Source of the DNA: Tretioscincus oriximinensis
Taxonomy: Eukaryota; Chordata; Lepidosauria; Squamata; Gymnophthalmidae
Assembly: GCA_022410635.1 (NCBI GenBank)
Contig: JAJVDF010000209.1
Location: 455,678-519,677 of the forward strand
Direction of reading: 5' to 3'
DNA: 64,000 nt
Shown: positions 39,849 to 50,377 of the stretch, in pieces
Layout of the letters: the number at the start of each line of letters is the position of its first letter
How positions within the stretch are numbered: position 1 is the first letter of the stretch
Position numbers and translations under genes: made by a program
Notes under the pieces: model-generated
What the model was told of the DNA's origin: nothing
The model's database searches: none
What the model saw: the letters and a program-made list of their open reading frames with translations, nothing else

Positions 39849-40653
39849 AACAGAAGAAATCTTTGTGCATTTGAAACTTAGCTTATTCTCCCATTCTCCT
39901 TTATGCATGTTTTTTTAAGTAAGCTGTTGTTTAGCTCACTATGTGCGGGGTCCCTCTTCATATGGAAAATTATAGCCTTAAATTTTATGAGTTCTAGTAG
40001 CTTCCACCTGATATAACTCTTTTTAGGTTGCCTTACCTTCTTCTTCATGGATGGTCAATCACCAACCTTTCAAGGCTGATGTCAGCAGCATGTGTGGTTA
40101 CATAATACTTGTCCACGTTTGCCTAGGACATGCAAAATTACCTGAAATAGGGGGCGATTGTTTATTCCTATCCAATAGATACAACAAGCAAGTAACGCTC
40201 TCTCTTCCATATACTGGTATGGTCTAAAGGAGGTCCTACCCCCTGCTGTTATTCTATGTTAGACTGACCAGATTTTCTGAGGTCCAAAACGAGGTAATTA
40301 ATATTCATGCTAATTTGCATATTCATAAATATGCAAATCACCTGCATGCATTCCTCTCCAAATTTCCCACCCGAGAAATCTGTGAAGCATGTGAGATTTT
40401 TTTAAAGTGTGCAAGAATTTTTAAAGTGTGTGAGAATTTTTAGAGTGCATCATAAGGTTGCCATACATCCTGGGAAGGCGGGACAATCCCGGTTTGGGGA
40501 ACTAAAATATAGTCCCCTCCGGGTTTTAAGATAAAATCCCGGATTTTTACTTTCCCGATGCTGCATCAGGGAATATAAAAATGCAGGATTTTAAAGGCAA
40601 AGGACCCGTCAGGGCTAACAGCTGCAGCCTGAGCAACGCTTTCCGGGGTGTGC

Positions 40654-40868
40654 CGTAGCTACTCCAATGCTGGAGGTGGGGTTTCATGCCAGCTGTCAGG
40701 CAAAGCGCNCCAACTCGTCTCCAGCAAAGGAAAAACGCCTGGGTTTGTGACAGGAGGACAACTCTGTTCTGTCACAAACCCAGGCGTTTTTCCTCTACTG
40801 GAGGCGAGTTGGCGNGCTTTGCCTGACAGCTGGCATGAAACCCCACCTCCAGCATTGGAGCAGCTACG
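40654..40868. repeat. Large hairpin, 98-bp arms
   Basis: 40,654-40,751 pairs with 40,771-40,868 with only a handful of mismatches, around a 19-base loop. Each arm contains 'ctggaggtggggtttcatgc' or its complement and one N (40,709 and 40,815). Open frames on both strands across it are mirror images of each other, not genes. Confidence 0.9.
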
Positions 40869-40980
40869 CGCACACACGCGCGCACATGCAGACGCTTGTG
40901 GTGAGACAGGCAGAAGAGAGGTTCTGCCTGTCTCACTACAAGCATTTGTATGTGCGCGCGTGTATGTGTGCATGCGCGTG
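40867..40980. repeat. Second hairpin with CG/CA alternating arms
   Basis: 'gtgagacaggcagaa' (40,901-40,915) pairs with 'ttctgcctgtctcac' (40,922-40,936) around a 6-base loop. Pairing continues outward into 'acacgcgcgcacatgca' and 'tgtgcgcgcgtgtatgtg'. The outer arms are alternating purine-pyrimidine, which favours Z-DNA. Confidence 0.85.
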
Positions 40981-41402
40981 TACGTTTTTGTGCAAGCGCG
41001 TGCACGCACCCCCACTCCTGTCCCGGTTTTCACAAATGTACATTTTTTGTTTTTTTAATGAAGGGAGGGTGCCATCAGGAGCGGGCCCTGGTTGCTAGAG
41101 ACCCCTAGTGGTGGTGCAATGAATGTTTTTTTTAAATGCATTTTAAGTGCTTGAGAATTGTTTGAAGTGCATGAGAATTTTTGTTTTTACTGAGGGGAGG
41201 GTGCTTTCAGGAGCTTGCCCCATATGCCAGCACCCCCTAGTGGTGGTGCAGTGAGTTTTTTTTAAAAAGAATTAAAAAAAAAAAACAATTTATTTTTCCT
41301 CAGCAAAAAACAAGGAAATGGCGCCCCCACCCGGGAGGGTGGGATAGGCACCCCACAACCGGGTCCCCCCCTAAAAGGGGTCATCTGGTCAGCCTATTCT
41401 AT

Positions 41403-43555
41403 ATTGATAAAATGGACTGTAGGCCAAAAGCTTTTAAATGCCTAGCTGATTTGGTCTACCAGGGTATTAAATTGTGGTATATTTAGGGTTGCAATAATAA
41501 ACCAAGGGAATAGAGCTTGCAGCTTTAATGGGTATATAAAGGAGGACATTTTAGCAGATGTAGCTTTCTTGTCTTAGTTGTTTATTTGGCAACTCTAGGT
41601 TTATGGGCCTGCATCCCTGCAGGATACTAAGGTGGTTTCAACTTCTCTATATTGACACTTTCAAAATAATCGTTATTCTCAACAAATACAGGGCTTTGTT
41701 ATTAAGTCTCTCAACAGAGAACNACCATAACTTCTACGGCGCATAACAAGGATTCATTCGGAAAAAAATGTTTGTGGGGTTTTATTGTTTTTTTTTAACA
41801 ATCTAAAAAAGGATGGGTTTGAGTTTATAAAATACTATACTGCAATATAAAAATTGCTGTAAAATTGTACTACTTTTGCTGCTTCTACATAATGTCCTGG
41901 CTACTTCTGACTCATCTTTTAGAAAAAGCAGCCATTATCCTAAATTGATGTTGCATTACAGCTAATGATCACAATCCCATTTAGTGGGTTATACAAAAAT
42001 AACAGATGCTGTGATCAGATGTTAGACATCTGTTAAAATTTACCCAAAATGATTAAAACCTTTTTATTTTATTTATCCAGCTCTAAGGACACAAATATTN
42101 AAACATATAAAAACAAAAATATAAAGCCAAAGGGTTAATAAAGCTTAAAAACTCGATTTAAAATACATACTCATCTGAATTTCTTAAAATTATGATCCCT
42201 GTCCCTCCTAAATTGACTAATTATGATAATGAAAAAAAAAATCATATTTACAAAATACGATGATAGTTACTGTGACTATTTACTGAATGAAACCTCAAGT
42301 ATTCTAGAACTGACTCCGAAGCTACACATTTGAACCACGCAGTTGTGAATGAGGGGCNTTTAAAATTTTTTGTTATGCTTATTTTACATAAAAATGAAAT
42401 TACTTTGAATTAACAAAAACACTATAAAAACATAGGTCATTTATCTGAATCATTATTATAAAACAGAAGTTACTTGTTATAATAAGTAATAAAAGATATG
42501 ACATTCCAAGGTATGATTAATGGTAGGGCTCAGAACTTTGGCAGGTTCTAGAGACCTAATGACAGTGCTTGAAACTTTGGCAGCCTCCAAAGGTCAGAGT
42601 CCTGGGTTAGAAACGGGTTAAAGACAGAAAACAGAGGGAAGTTATAAATGAACAGGTCTCAGGGTGGAAAGATGTGAGCAGAATACCAAGGGTTCAATAC
42701 TGGGACTAGTATTGGGGAGGGAAAGGAAAGAAGGGAAAGGACAAAGGGAGGAATGGATGAAAGATGGAATGAAAGGAGGAAAGGTGAGGAAAAAACAAAG
42801 AAGGGAAGGAAGAAAGAAGGAAAGGAAAACGGAACAAAAGAAAGGGGCGAGTGAGTGAGTAGAGGCATGGATGGAAGCAGACGGGAGGAGGCTAGTGCCC
42901 GTTGCATTACAATAAGTAATCAGAGTTATATTGGAGTGAGGAGACTGACAGGTGATGACAGGTATTTTTAAAAAATGGTTGGGTACAAAGCCAAAAGCTA
43001 AAGGGATGCTCTTTGTGAAAGGCAAAGAAAAAGATGGTTTCACAGAAGAAATTATGAAATAAATTATTTTGTATGAAGGATATACTGAATTAAACTATTT
43101 TTTCTTTATACTTACTATACAGGAATTTGGCAGACCCTGGTGTTAGAAGTCAGAGTAATTTGTGGATAAAGTTGATGTATCTATAATTACATACAGTACT
43201 AGATGTCTTCACCATCAAGCCAGAAATGTGCCATGCATGTCACTCACAGGAAATTACTGCCAAAACCTAAGCACAGCACATCCAGGGGATGAAGACATAA
43301 CATTGAACTAGAAAGCTGATGTAAACATGTCATTAATTCATTTTTTCTCTATTCTCAGGAAGTATAAGATGGGAGGTTCTTTTGATAATGTATGAATGGC
43401 ATTTCTAGCAAATATTAAACTGGCATTTTCCCTGTAGGAGACACTACCGCTTAATGCAGACTGTTTTAATATGAACTTAAGCTTGCACAGAGTCAATTCA
43501 TCATCACATTGTATGAGTCTCCAAACGCAGGCAAAACTTGCAATTCACCAGGGAT
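41403..43555. other. Mostly unrecognised intergenic sequence
   Basis: No gene seen. The purine array at 42,655-42,885 is listed separately. 42,060-42,170 (TTTATTTTATTTATCC then A-rich) may be a decayed L2-like repeat in reverse. Confidence 0.45.
42655..42885. repeat. Purine-rich (GGAA/GAAAG) array
   Basis: The + strand is almost entirely A and G ('gggaaggaagaaagaagg', 'ggaaaggacaaagggagg'). Its complement gives a Ser/Pro/Phe-rich open frame that is an artefact of composition. The array ends in 'ggaggctagtgcccgttgca', similar to the end of the array at 23,190-23,600. Confidence 0.8.
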
Positions 43556-43759
43556 CATTTTGGTTGAAGTTTCAGTTCAAATCCAACCAATGAGGTCACG
43601 CATGTACAATGATCCCCTCGCTAAAAGGGTCCTCTGTCGTGGAATTTCTAGTCACGCAGTTATATGATTCAACAGCTGACATTTTGTAAAATCAGAAAGA
43701 TAACTTTATGGGGACATTCAGCAATGTGAACTTGGAAAATCTTGTGAGACTTCGAGGCA

Positions 43760-43885
43760 ACATATAAAACGTTCATTGGCTTTTGGCTCACAGAGAATTC
43801 TTGGGAATTTAGGAAGGCTCACAGAGAATGCTGGGGATTGTAGTAAGGCAAGTACAGCAATGCCTTATGTGGTTTGTCATATGTG
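43760..43885 (+). repeat. Interspersed repeat family A, partial copy 3
   Basis: Contains 'attggcttttggctcacaga', 'ggctcacagagaatgctggg' and 'tacagcaatgcc', matching the 3' third of copies 1 and 2. The 'cacagagaat' unit is present twice in tandem here. Confidence 0.5.
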
Positions 43886-44479
43886 TCAGAACAGCATGGA
43901 AGCTTTAAGGTACATGGGGGTAAGTGGCAAACACATTTTAAAAGAAATAGCGAGGCAAACTATGTTGTGGAAAGCTCCCTCTATCTTACCAGCTTCTTTT
44001 TAATTGCTAAAACAAAGTGATAGGGAAATATTGAGTATTTGCAAGGACAACTATCTGCCCATGCATTTGGCAGGGGTGGTGGGAGGCAAGTACATCACAT
44101 TTTTAGATTCCGCGATTGCCTTCAGTGTCTCAAAAATTCCCAGTATTTAAGATTTGCAGCTATCATGTCTTATAATCTTTGGAGAGTACAAATGCTATGG
44201 ACAATTNAAAGAGGAATTTGTACTGGGATTTTAGAAGTAAGAAGCGAAACAAGACAGATTAAAGAATTAGCATCTTGAGTCCCTCGTGGTCCTAGTATAT
44301 CGGTAGACCTTATTACTGTCGTTTCTCAGCATTTTGGTTTAGAAGCGGATTAGGAAGCCATTTTTTGGCCTTCTGATCTGGATTTTAACTATAAGGCAGA
44401 TCTTTAGGAGATGAGACATTTCTTCAACTATTTGGTGCTTATCTTGTATAAAGCTTTCAATTTCGATATCACCTTGATT

Positions 44480-44590
44480 AGAATTCAGAAACAAAAGGCA
44501 AAAAAGCAAGTTTTGTAGCACCTGACGACTAACAGGAGAAAGGTTGTGGCATGAGCTTTCGTAAACATGTCTGCTTCTTCAGATGCTTTT
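44480..44590 (-). repeat. Half-copy of the 31.9-kb palindromic repeat
   Basis: Contains 'tttgtagcacctgacgacta', 'gcatgagctttcgtaaacat' and 'tctgcttcttcagatgc'. It follows the left arm of the palindrome at 31,921-32,012 but is diverged and lacks the mirrored half. Confidence 0.65.
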
Positions 44591-44689
44591 CTTCAAAAGC
44601 AACGCCAATACAAGTATTTAAGAACTGAGGTAATTTGTGTCCTTGTGGAAACTCTTACTGTCATCTTAGCAAAATCTTTATCCACTAGT

Positions 44690-45112
44690 TCTAGCTTCCA
44701 GATTGTCTTCTGGAGTAGCTTCATATAGAAGACATGGCAATATTCCAACCTAGATATCACAAGGTCCTGGAATACTGTTACAAGACGTTCTCAGTTAAGG
44801 AAAGCCATCAGCTGTTTAACAAGATTTAGATTGGAATAAACATTTCTGGCCACTGATACTACATGAGATTCAAGTGAAAGACGTGGATCAGGATCATGCC
44901 CCATTCCACATTGGCTCTTTCCAGGTAAAAAAATAACCTTTTCAAGATGATCCATTAACTTGTGAACCGATATACTTAGGATTCAGCTTCCGTCTATTGG
45001 GCCAATCTCATAATTGCCTTCAGGTACAAATTCAGAATCTGGACTACCTCATTTGATTCAGTTGGTGCTGAGATGCAGGGTTGGGTATCATCAGCCTACA
45101 GATGATACCCCA
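44690..45112. mobile_element. LINE-like internal fragment (L2-type, tentative)
   Basis: 'cctggaatactgttacaaga', 'acatttctggccactgatac', 'gtggatcaggatcatgcccc' and the end 'atcatcagcctacagatgat' recall a very common squamate repeat, probably an L2 LINE read from the antisense strand. An adjoining part of the same family seems to be at 49,500-49,830. The frame is destroyed. Confidence 0.5.
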
Positions 45113-45116
45113 GTCA

Positions 45117-45215
45117 AAAGCCCTGTTTGCATAGATTTCAATAACACATTTTAGGGATCTGTTACCACACATTTAACACACTGTGTGCAAGCAGATGTAC
45201 CACTTGTTAATCTGG
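45117..45215. mobile_element. Second, partial copy of the 8,961-9,239 MITE
   Basis: 'agccctgtttgcata' and 'ttttagggatctgtta' occur in the same order and spacing as parts of the element at 8,961-9,239. Confidence 0.5.
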
Positions 45216-46277
45216 TCCCACATTTTGTATTAGTTGCAGTTTCTGGAACAGGCGCAATGCAGAGCTTCAGAGATATAGTTATATGAGATAATATGAGATT
45301 GTGTTCTGATACATTGTTTTAATTTGTCTTCAGTCCAGAAAAAGCAGGAAAAAAAAACTGAAAATGTTTGTGTTGGAACAACACCTCAGTTTAGTTAGAC
45401 ATGCTGAGACCCTTCCTGAAGTCTACTTTATTCTAAAATTACCTATTAGAACATAGATGTGCAACTGCATGATAATGCATTCCAGGACCTGCCATAATTG
45501 CACTATTAGGTGGTTGGCAGGTTTCTATTNCATGATAGAATCCAGGATAATACCCAGGGAGAAAGGAACAAAGTGACTCATAAAGCAGTCCTGACAATTT
45601 CAGGATATTCAAATATAGCAGAATAATTGAGCAATGTCAGAATGCTATGAAGATCCATATATTGCNTGCCATCTTTTATTTCTAGTATAACTGCATTAAG
45701 TCATTGCTTTGTGAAGGGATTCAAGATCACTATAACGCTTTTTAAAAGAGTCTTTACTTATGTGTTCCCATTAACCTAATGCAATTGAAACTATACTGGT
45801 TATTCATCTTCTTTAAAATAATTAATTCTACTGCCAGGTCACAAAACTTGTCTCTCAAAATGTCTCCGGAGTAAATGTTGACACCCAGTATGCAATTGAA
45901 CAGACAACAAATTTTGTTCCTTATTAACCGAAGATAAAAAGTCCTAAAATACTAAAGTCCTAAAAAAAGGGCAAGATCTCTGAAAACATATTTCTGTAAT
46001 AATGAACCTGGTTGCACATACATCAGTGGTTGCAAGGCCCTNGTCTAGTCAGTGGTCATACCTACATTTTAATCTGACATCAGTCCACTTTCAGAGTGAA
46101 GGAACANATCAGCAAAGTGGAAATAATGAATAATGTGGAAAGAAAACAGCTGATCACTTTGCTGCTGCATTTTTCTATTTCTGAAAGTGGACTAAAGCCA
46201 GATTACAGAATTTGTTGTTTCCGGAGGAGTTTAAGGGATAGTCAATCAGGNAGTCATGGCCACCTTCCCTATTCTCT
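45216..46277. other. Unrecognised intergenic sequence
   Basis: No gene or nameable repeat seen. Confidence 0.45.
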
Positions 46278-46592
46278 TCCCTTGAAACTGATAAACAAGA
46301 TAAGGGAAAGCATTTTTTTGCCCAGAGNGTCATTGATTTGTGGAATTCACTTCCAGAAGAAGTGGTCGTATTAGCTGGCAGTCTGGATAGCTTCAAGACN
46401 GGATTAGAGAAGTTCAGGGAAGCCAAGAGTATAAACAGGTATTAGGATGCCTCAGAGATGGAGTGAAAGGCCGCATTCCTGAAGAACCAATTGCAAGGAG
46501 TGAACAACAGGTGAGGATTTCGCCTTCTTCAGACTGCCCAGGCCCAATTGGTGGGCCTCTGGCCCGATCCTCTTACGTTCTTAGGTTCCCTT
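46278..46592 (+). pseudogene. CR1 LINE 3' end, 5'-truncated, next to the EEA1 promoter
   Basis: Runs from 'cccttgaaactgataaacaa' through 'ggaattcacttccagaagaa' and 'ggattagagaagttcaggga' to 'cccaattggtgggcctctgg' and the terminal 'cttacgttcttagg'. It ends about 170 bp before the CpG-rich block. Confidence 0.85.
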
Positions 46593-47255
46593 CCTTCCTT
46601 GAGAACGAGCCGCGATCGTTACTGAACGCGGGAATAAAGACCCACAGGGGATTTCGAAGTGGGCAACATCTACACACTGCAGACACCAATCCACATTAAA
46701 TGTTAGAAGACGTCGCCGCTTCAAGAGCTTTTAATGAGGATTAATGAGGAGATAAAAAACACCTCCCCAGCACTCTCTACCAAGGGCCTGGCACAGGGTG
46801 CGCTGGCACGTGAGCGGCAGGCCCCTGTCCCCAGACACCGCCCGGAAGAAGGCTGGGTGGGGCAGGGCCTCGGCATAGCTTGGCCGCCCGCATGCCAGTT
46901 CCCCTCAGCACGGCCATGGGGCCTGCTGCACGAAGGCGCTGACGGGCTCTTGGTCTGAGGGGGAAACTGAAAGCCCAGGCGCCGCCTCGGGGTTCGCCTT
47001 GGCCGCTGCTTCACTCGCTGCATGGGCTGCCCCGCCCGGAGCCCGGAGCGCACGCAAGGCGAAGCCGCCGCAGCACAAGGCCTAACTCCGCCTCCTGCTG
47101 CTCTGCCCCGCCTGACGACCGCCCTTGCCGGCGCGGCGCCTCCTTCGGCTGTCAGGCAGCGGCGGAACGAGTTGGGCCGGGCCGAGGCCAGCGGGCGTCG
47201 AGGCGGCGGGCAGCAGGAGGGGGCCGCTGGAGCGTCGCCGCTTCGCGATTTGACC

Positions 47256-47273
47256 ATGACGCCGCTGCACTGA
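47256..47273 (+). CDS. Possible 5-codon upstream ORF in the EEA1 5' leader
   Basis: An ATG with A at -3 and A at +4 opens a frame of five codons ending in TGA, 70 bases before the EEA1 start. It shares its stop with a longer in-frame candidate beginning at 47,022. Whether either is in the mRNA depends on the unknown transcription start. Confidence 0.3.
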   Translation: MTPLH

Positions 47274-47343
47274 GGCTGCTGCGGGGAAGCGCCCGGCGAG
47301 CCTGTCCGCCGGCACCCTGGAGGGGACGTGACTCCCTGGCACC

Positions 47344-47367
47344 ATGTTGAGGAGGATTTTACAGCGG
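47344..47367 (+). CDS. EEA1: EEA1 exon 1 coding part
   Basis: Encodes MLRRILQR, identical to the start of human EEA1 as I remember it. The start codon follows 'ggcacc', an acceptable context. The exon ends in CGG and is followed by a strong donor, GTGAGG. The reading phase at the junction is 0, matching exon 2. The donor lies directly against a GGA-repeat run of about 30 bp in the intron, which may be read by purine-binding splicing factors. The 5' untranslated part of this exon lies upstream in the CpG island, and its start is not visible. Confidence 0.93.
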
Positions 47368-47529
47368 GTGAGGAGGAGGAGGAGGAGGAAGAGGGAGGAC
47401 GGGGAGGGGGGGGGAGCTTTGGCTTGGCTGCCACGGGAGGGGCAAAGTGGCGGCCGCAGCCAGCAGCCGAAGCGCGGCCGGGGAGGAGGCTGGTTGCACT
47501 TCCTGGAGTCGGCCCAGCCCAGCCAGCCG

Positions 47530-47568
47530 CCCCCCCCCCCCGCCCCCCCCCCCCCCCCCCCCCCCCCC
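47530..47568 (+). repeat. Long C homopolymer in EEA1 intron 1
   Basis: Twelve C, one G at 47,542, then 26 C. The opposite strand is a G run able to form quadruplexes and the C strand an i-motif. The exact length is probably unreliable in the assembly. Confidence 0.95.
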
Positions 47569-49499
47569 GCTCGCCGCTCAGTGGCTGGGGACCCGGCCTG
47601 CTTCCCGGCCCGCGTGGCGGCTGCTCCCGCCTCTTGCCCAGCGGATCCCACATTTCCCTGCCTCCTACCTGCAGGCCGAGCTGCCTTGAGTCCTTAGGCC
47701 CCTGCCGCTGCCATCCTTGCTTAGCGGCCCATTCATGGCCGAACCGGCCCGAAGGACTGGGCAGGGAGCCGCAGAGAGGCTTCCTCCGGCTCCAGCCGCC
47801 TGTCCCTGGGGCCGGGGGCGGCATGGCGGGAGGGAGAAGCGGGTGCGCCGCCGCCGAGGTCCCTGGGTGTGCGTAGATTTTCAGGAAACATCCAAGTCCG
47901 CATCTGAGGCTTGGTGGCCTGCACGGGAGGGACGATGTAGGTCAGAAATCAAGGGCCTGCACGGCTTCCTTCGGTTTTCCACCCCNCTAAGATGGGGATG
48001 GACGGGAAAGCAAATGGAGGCTCCGTCTCGTGGAAGTTGGAAGGGTTTTGGCCTCACTCCATGGATCTGACTACAGGATCCGCAGGCTTCAGTGCTTCTT
48101 GGTGAGGTCAATTGCTTCATTTCTCTCTGGGATCCGTGGAGGGTGGAACTTGGTGTTACTCATTGATTCTTTCCTGTGTTATTAAGAAGATTAAATCTCT
48201 GCGTGAAGTTGCAGAAGCTGTTGCATATTAGATTTAATTCATACTTGTCCTGACCTTATTCTGTTACAGAAAGTGGTCTAAGGGCCACATACCTCCAGGA
48301 TAGCACAGACTGCCATGGCCTGTGCTGGCCCAGAATGGCCTGTGGTCAGCAAGCCCCTTAGATCAGCCCCTTGAAACAGAAAAAGACCAATATTGTCCAT
48401 ATTATACATATTGATATCGTGCATATATTATACAGCCATTTTCTGCACTGGACCTTATTCCAGATTACAGCAAGGAACCTACCGAAATCTGTATCAGCAT
48501 TTGGTTGGCACGTTCTGAGAAAGGGCTACAGTATCATTGACTATTAGTTAATAGCTTGCAACTGTACTTGGCTTTTTGTCATCGATGGAAGGGAAAAGAA
48601 CTTGAAAAGGCCAATAGTGACTTCTCTCATAAGGTCATACTGCAAACTACCTCTCTCGAAAGCGAGGCTATTTGTGTAAAACGACAGCATATTTCATTAG
48701 GCTTTCTTTAAAATTGGAGAAGTGCTTTCAAAAGAACGTCTTACTGCTGAGCATCTTACTGGACCGAAATGACTTGATTTAACTCTTTTAACTCTCCCCC
48801 CCCCCCCCATGTGGGAAATAAGGAGGTTGGTGGAAAACTATCATGCCACATATGTTTTAGGATACCTTAAAGCAACTATTGTGGTGCAGATATTGATACA
48901 TCTCCCTTTTTGAATGGTAGTGGGGATAGCTTCCATTCTGGATCCTTTTACATTTAGACTTTGAATTTGATTTATAACTGTGGGGTCACATTGATGCCTT
49001 TTCTTCACTGCTGGTTATTATGGTTTATATCTTGGCATATATAACTTGTCATCTGTACACTAGTATAGACTCTGGAAGACCCTGGGCGTCACCACTTACA
49101 TGCACATTGGCTTCCTATTTTAGGATACAATCCAAAGCAAGACCCAGTACAGAAAAGACCAAACAAATCCAGCACGTCTATTTATTTATTGCATTTTTAT
49201 CCTAAAAACAGTGCCTGAAAGAAGGAGGAGGAAATATAGCACCTTCTTTATGCTATACCTTCAATATTTGATTTTTGTTGGTTCAAACTGACCACTCCTT
49301 TACTGTGTGCAAAGAAGTATAAAACTCACTGGAATGCACAAAATTAGATATAAAGTAAATACTGAAGGCATGATAAAGAAGGTGACAAACAAAAGCACTG
49401 AGAAGATGATTCATATAGTATGTGTATTGATATACTTAAAAAGAATAAAAGTTTTCCCTTAAATTTTCTTGCCTCTGCTAGTAAAGGTGGGATTCCATT

Positions 49500-49830
49500 C
49501 CTTGTAATCAAATGAGAATTGAATCTCTGGGGATTGGCTAAGAGCAACTTCAGGATACATGTAATAATTTTTAGCATTTACAGGAACATCTCCCTGACCT
49601 TCTTAATGATCAGGAGAGATGGTTTGTTAAGGAACTTAGTTCCAAGTTGTTTAGGGCCTCATATGCCAGACAGGGTCTTGACAACAAGTAGAATCACGTA
49701 AGCACATATGTGATGTATGCAAAATGAGATATTCCAGGAGACATTCCATTTTGCACTAGTAGCAGCTTCTAGACGATAGCATGCCATAGAGCATACTGAA
49801 ATAATCTAACTGTGAGGTTAGCATAGTAAA
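49500..49830. mobile_element. LINE-like fragment (L2-type, tentative)
   Basis: 'acattccattttgcactagt', 'agcagcttctagacgatagc' and 'actgaaataatctaactgtg' recall the same squamate repeat as at 44,690-45,112, with this part lying upstream of that one in the family order. Highly decayed. Confidence 0.45.
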
Positions 49831-50019
49831 TTGTTACTCTCCCTTCTCTTTGAATGAGTTGACATTTACTTATACCTTTCTGCTTTGGAGGAAGCAAATA
49901 AAGGTACAAGTTATTTTGCACTCTCAAAAAGGAAGGGAAATAAAAGATACTGAATATTGTTAGAAATGTTCAAGTTCCTGCACTTGCATACATTGTAGTT
50001 ATTGATATTGTTCTGAAAG

Positions 50020-50342
50020 TGATTGTAAGGAGCTCCAAACAAAATGCATTTGCCACTTTGTCGCATGAGTGGGCAACAAAGTATCAAATGCACTTTAACT
50101 TAAGCAAGTGCAAAGAAATGCACATTGGGACAAAGAACCCCAATTACTCCGACCAGCTGATGGGGAACCAAGCTTTCTGTGATCGAGTAGGAAAAGGATC
50201 TTGGAGTGTTGGTTCAATGAAGGTGTCTACCCAGTGTGCAGCAGCAGCAAAAAAAGCAAGTTCAATGTTAGGAATAATTAGGAAATGAATAGAAAACAAG
50301 TCAGTAACTGTTGTTTTGCCTTTTTATAAATCTGCGGTGAGG

Positions 50343-50377
<35 letters not shown>

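Larger units (their letters stand above)
40250..41402. mobile_element. Composite DNA element with 8-bp target duplication
   Basis: The direct repeat TATTCTAT is at 40,250-40,257 and 41,395-41,402. Just inside are inverted ends 'gactgaccagat' (40,262) and 'atctggtcagcc' (41,383-41,394). Eight-base duplications are typical of hAT transposons. The interior holds a degenerate short tandem repeat (40,380-40,450, units like 'gtgtgagaatttttaaa'), a CCCGG-rich part, two hairpins, and two copies of a 'gccc-tggttgctagagaccc' segment (about 41,055-41,125 and 41,190-41,265). No transposase frame is present. Confidence 0.55.
1..46750. other. Intergenic region upstream of EEA1
   Basis: No open reading frame here resembles a known protein exon, apart from decayed retrotransposon pieces listed separately. 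Open frames are short, mostly under 110 codons, and scattered on both strands as expected by chance. The region is AT-rich and filled with interspersed repeats. In human the DNA upstream of EEA1 is also gene-poor as I recall, which fits. Small noncoding RNAs or distal enhancers cannot be excluded by reading alone. Confidence 0.7.
46760..47870 (+). promoter_or_regulatory. EEA1: CpG-island promoter region of EEA1
   Basis: GC content and CpG density rise sharply here compared with both flanks, and fall again after about 47,870. The block includes GC-box-like 'ccccgcc' runs (for example near 47,105) and no obvious TATA box, as in a dispersed housekeeping promoter. It surrounds exon 1 of EEA1. The transcription start cannot be fixed from sequence. 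Long open frames on both strands in this block are a by-product of high GC. Confidence 0.85.

Noticed and set aside
40648..41058. Open frames of 124-136 codons on both strands
   Set aside because: They are mirror images produced by the 98-bp-arm hairpin and the CG/CA arms; the two proteins contain the same peptides because the DNA is palindromic.
42642..43043. A 133-codon Phe/Ser/Pro-rich frame on the - strand
   Set aside because: It is the complement of the purine-rich array.
46721..47824. A 367-codon open frame on the - strand
   Set aside because: It lies wholly in the CpG island, is rich in Pro, Gly, Arg, Ser and Ala, has homopolymer Gly and Ser runs from simple repeats, and is antisense to EEA1 exon 1. 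High GC removes stop codons, and no domain is recognisable.
47328..47876. A 182-codon open frame on the + strand across EEA1 exon 1
   Set aside because: It is out of frame with EEA1 and its Glu, Gly and Pro runs come from the GGA repeat and the C tract.
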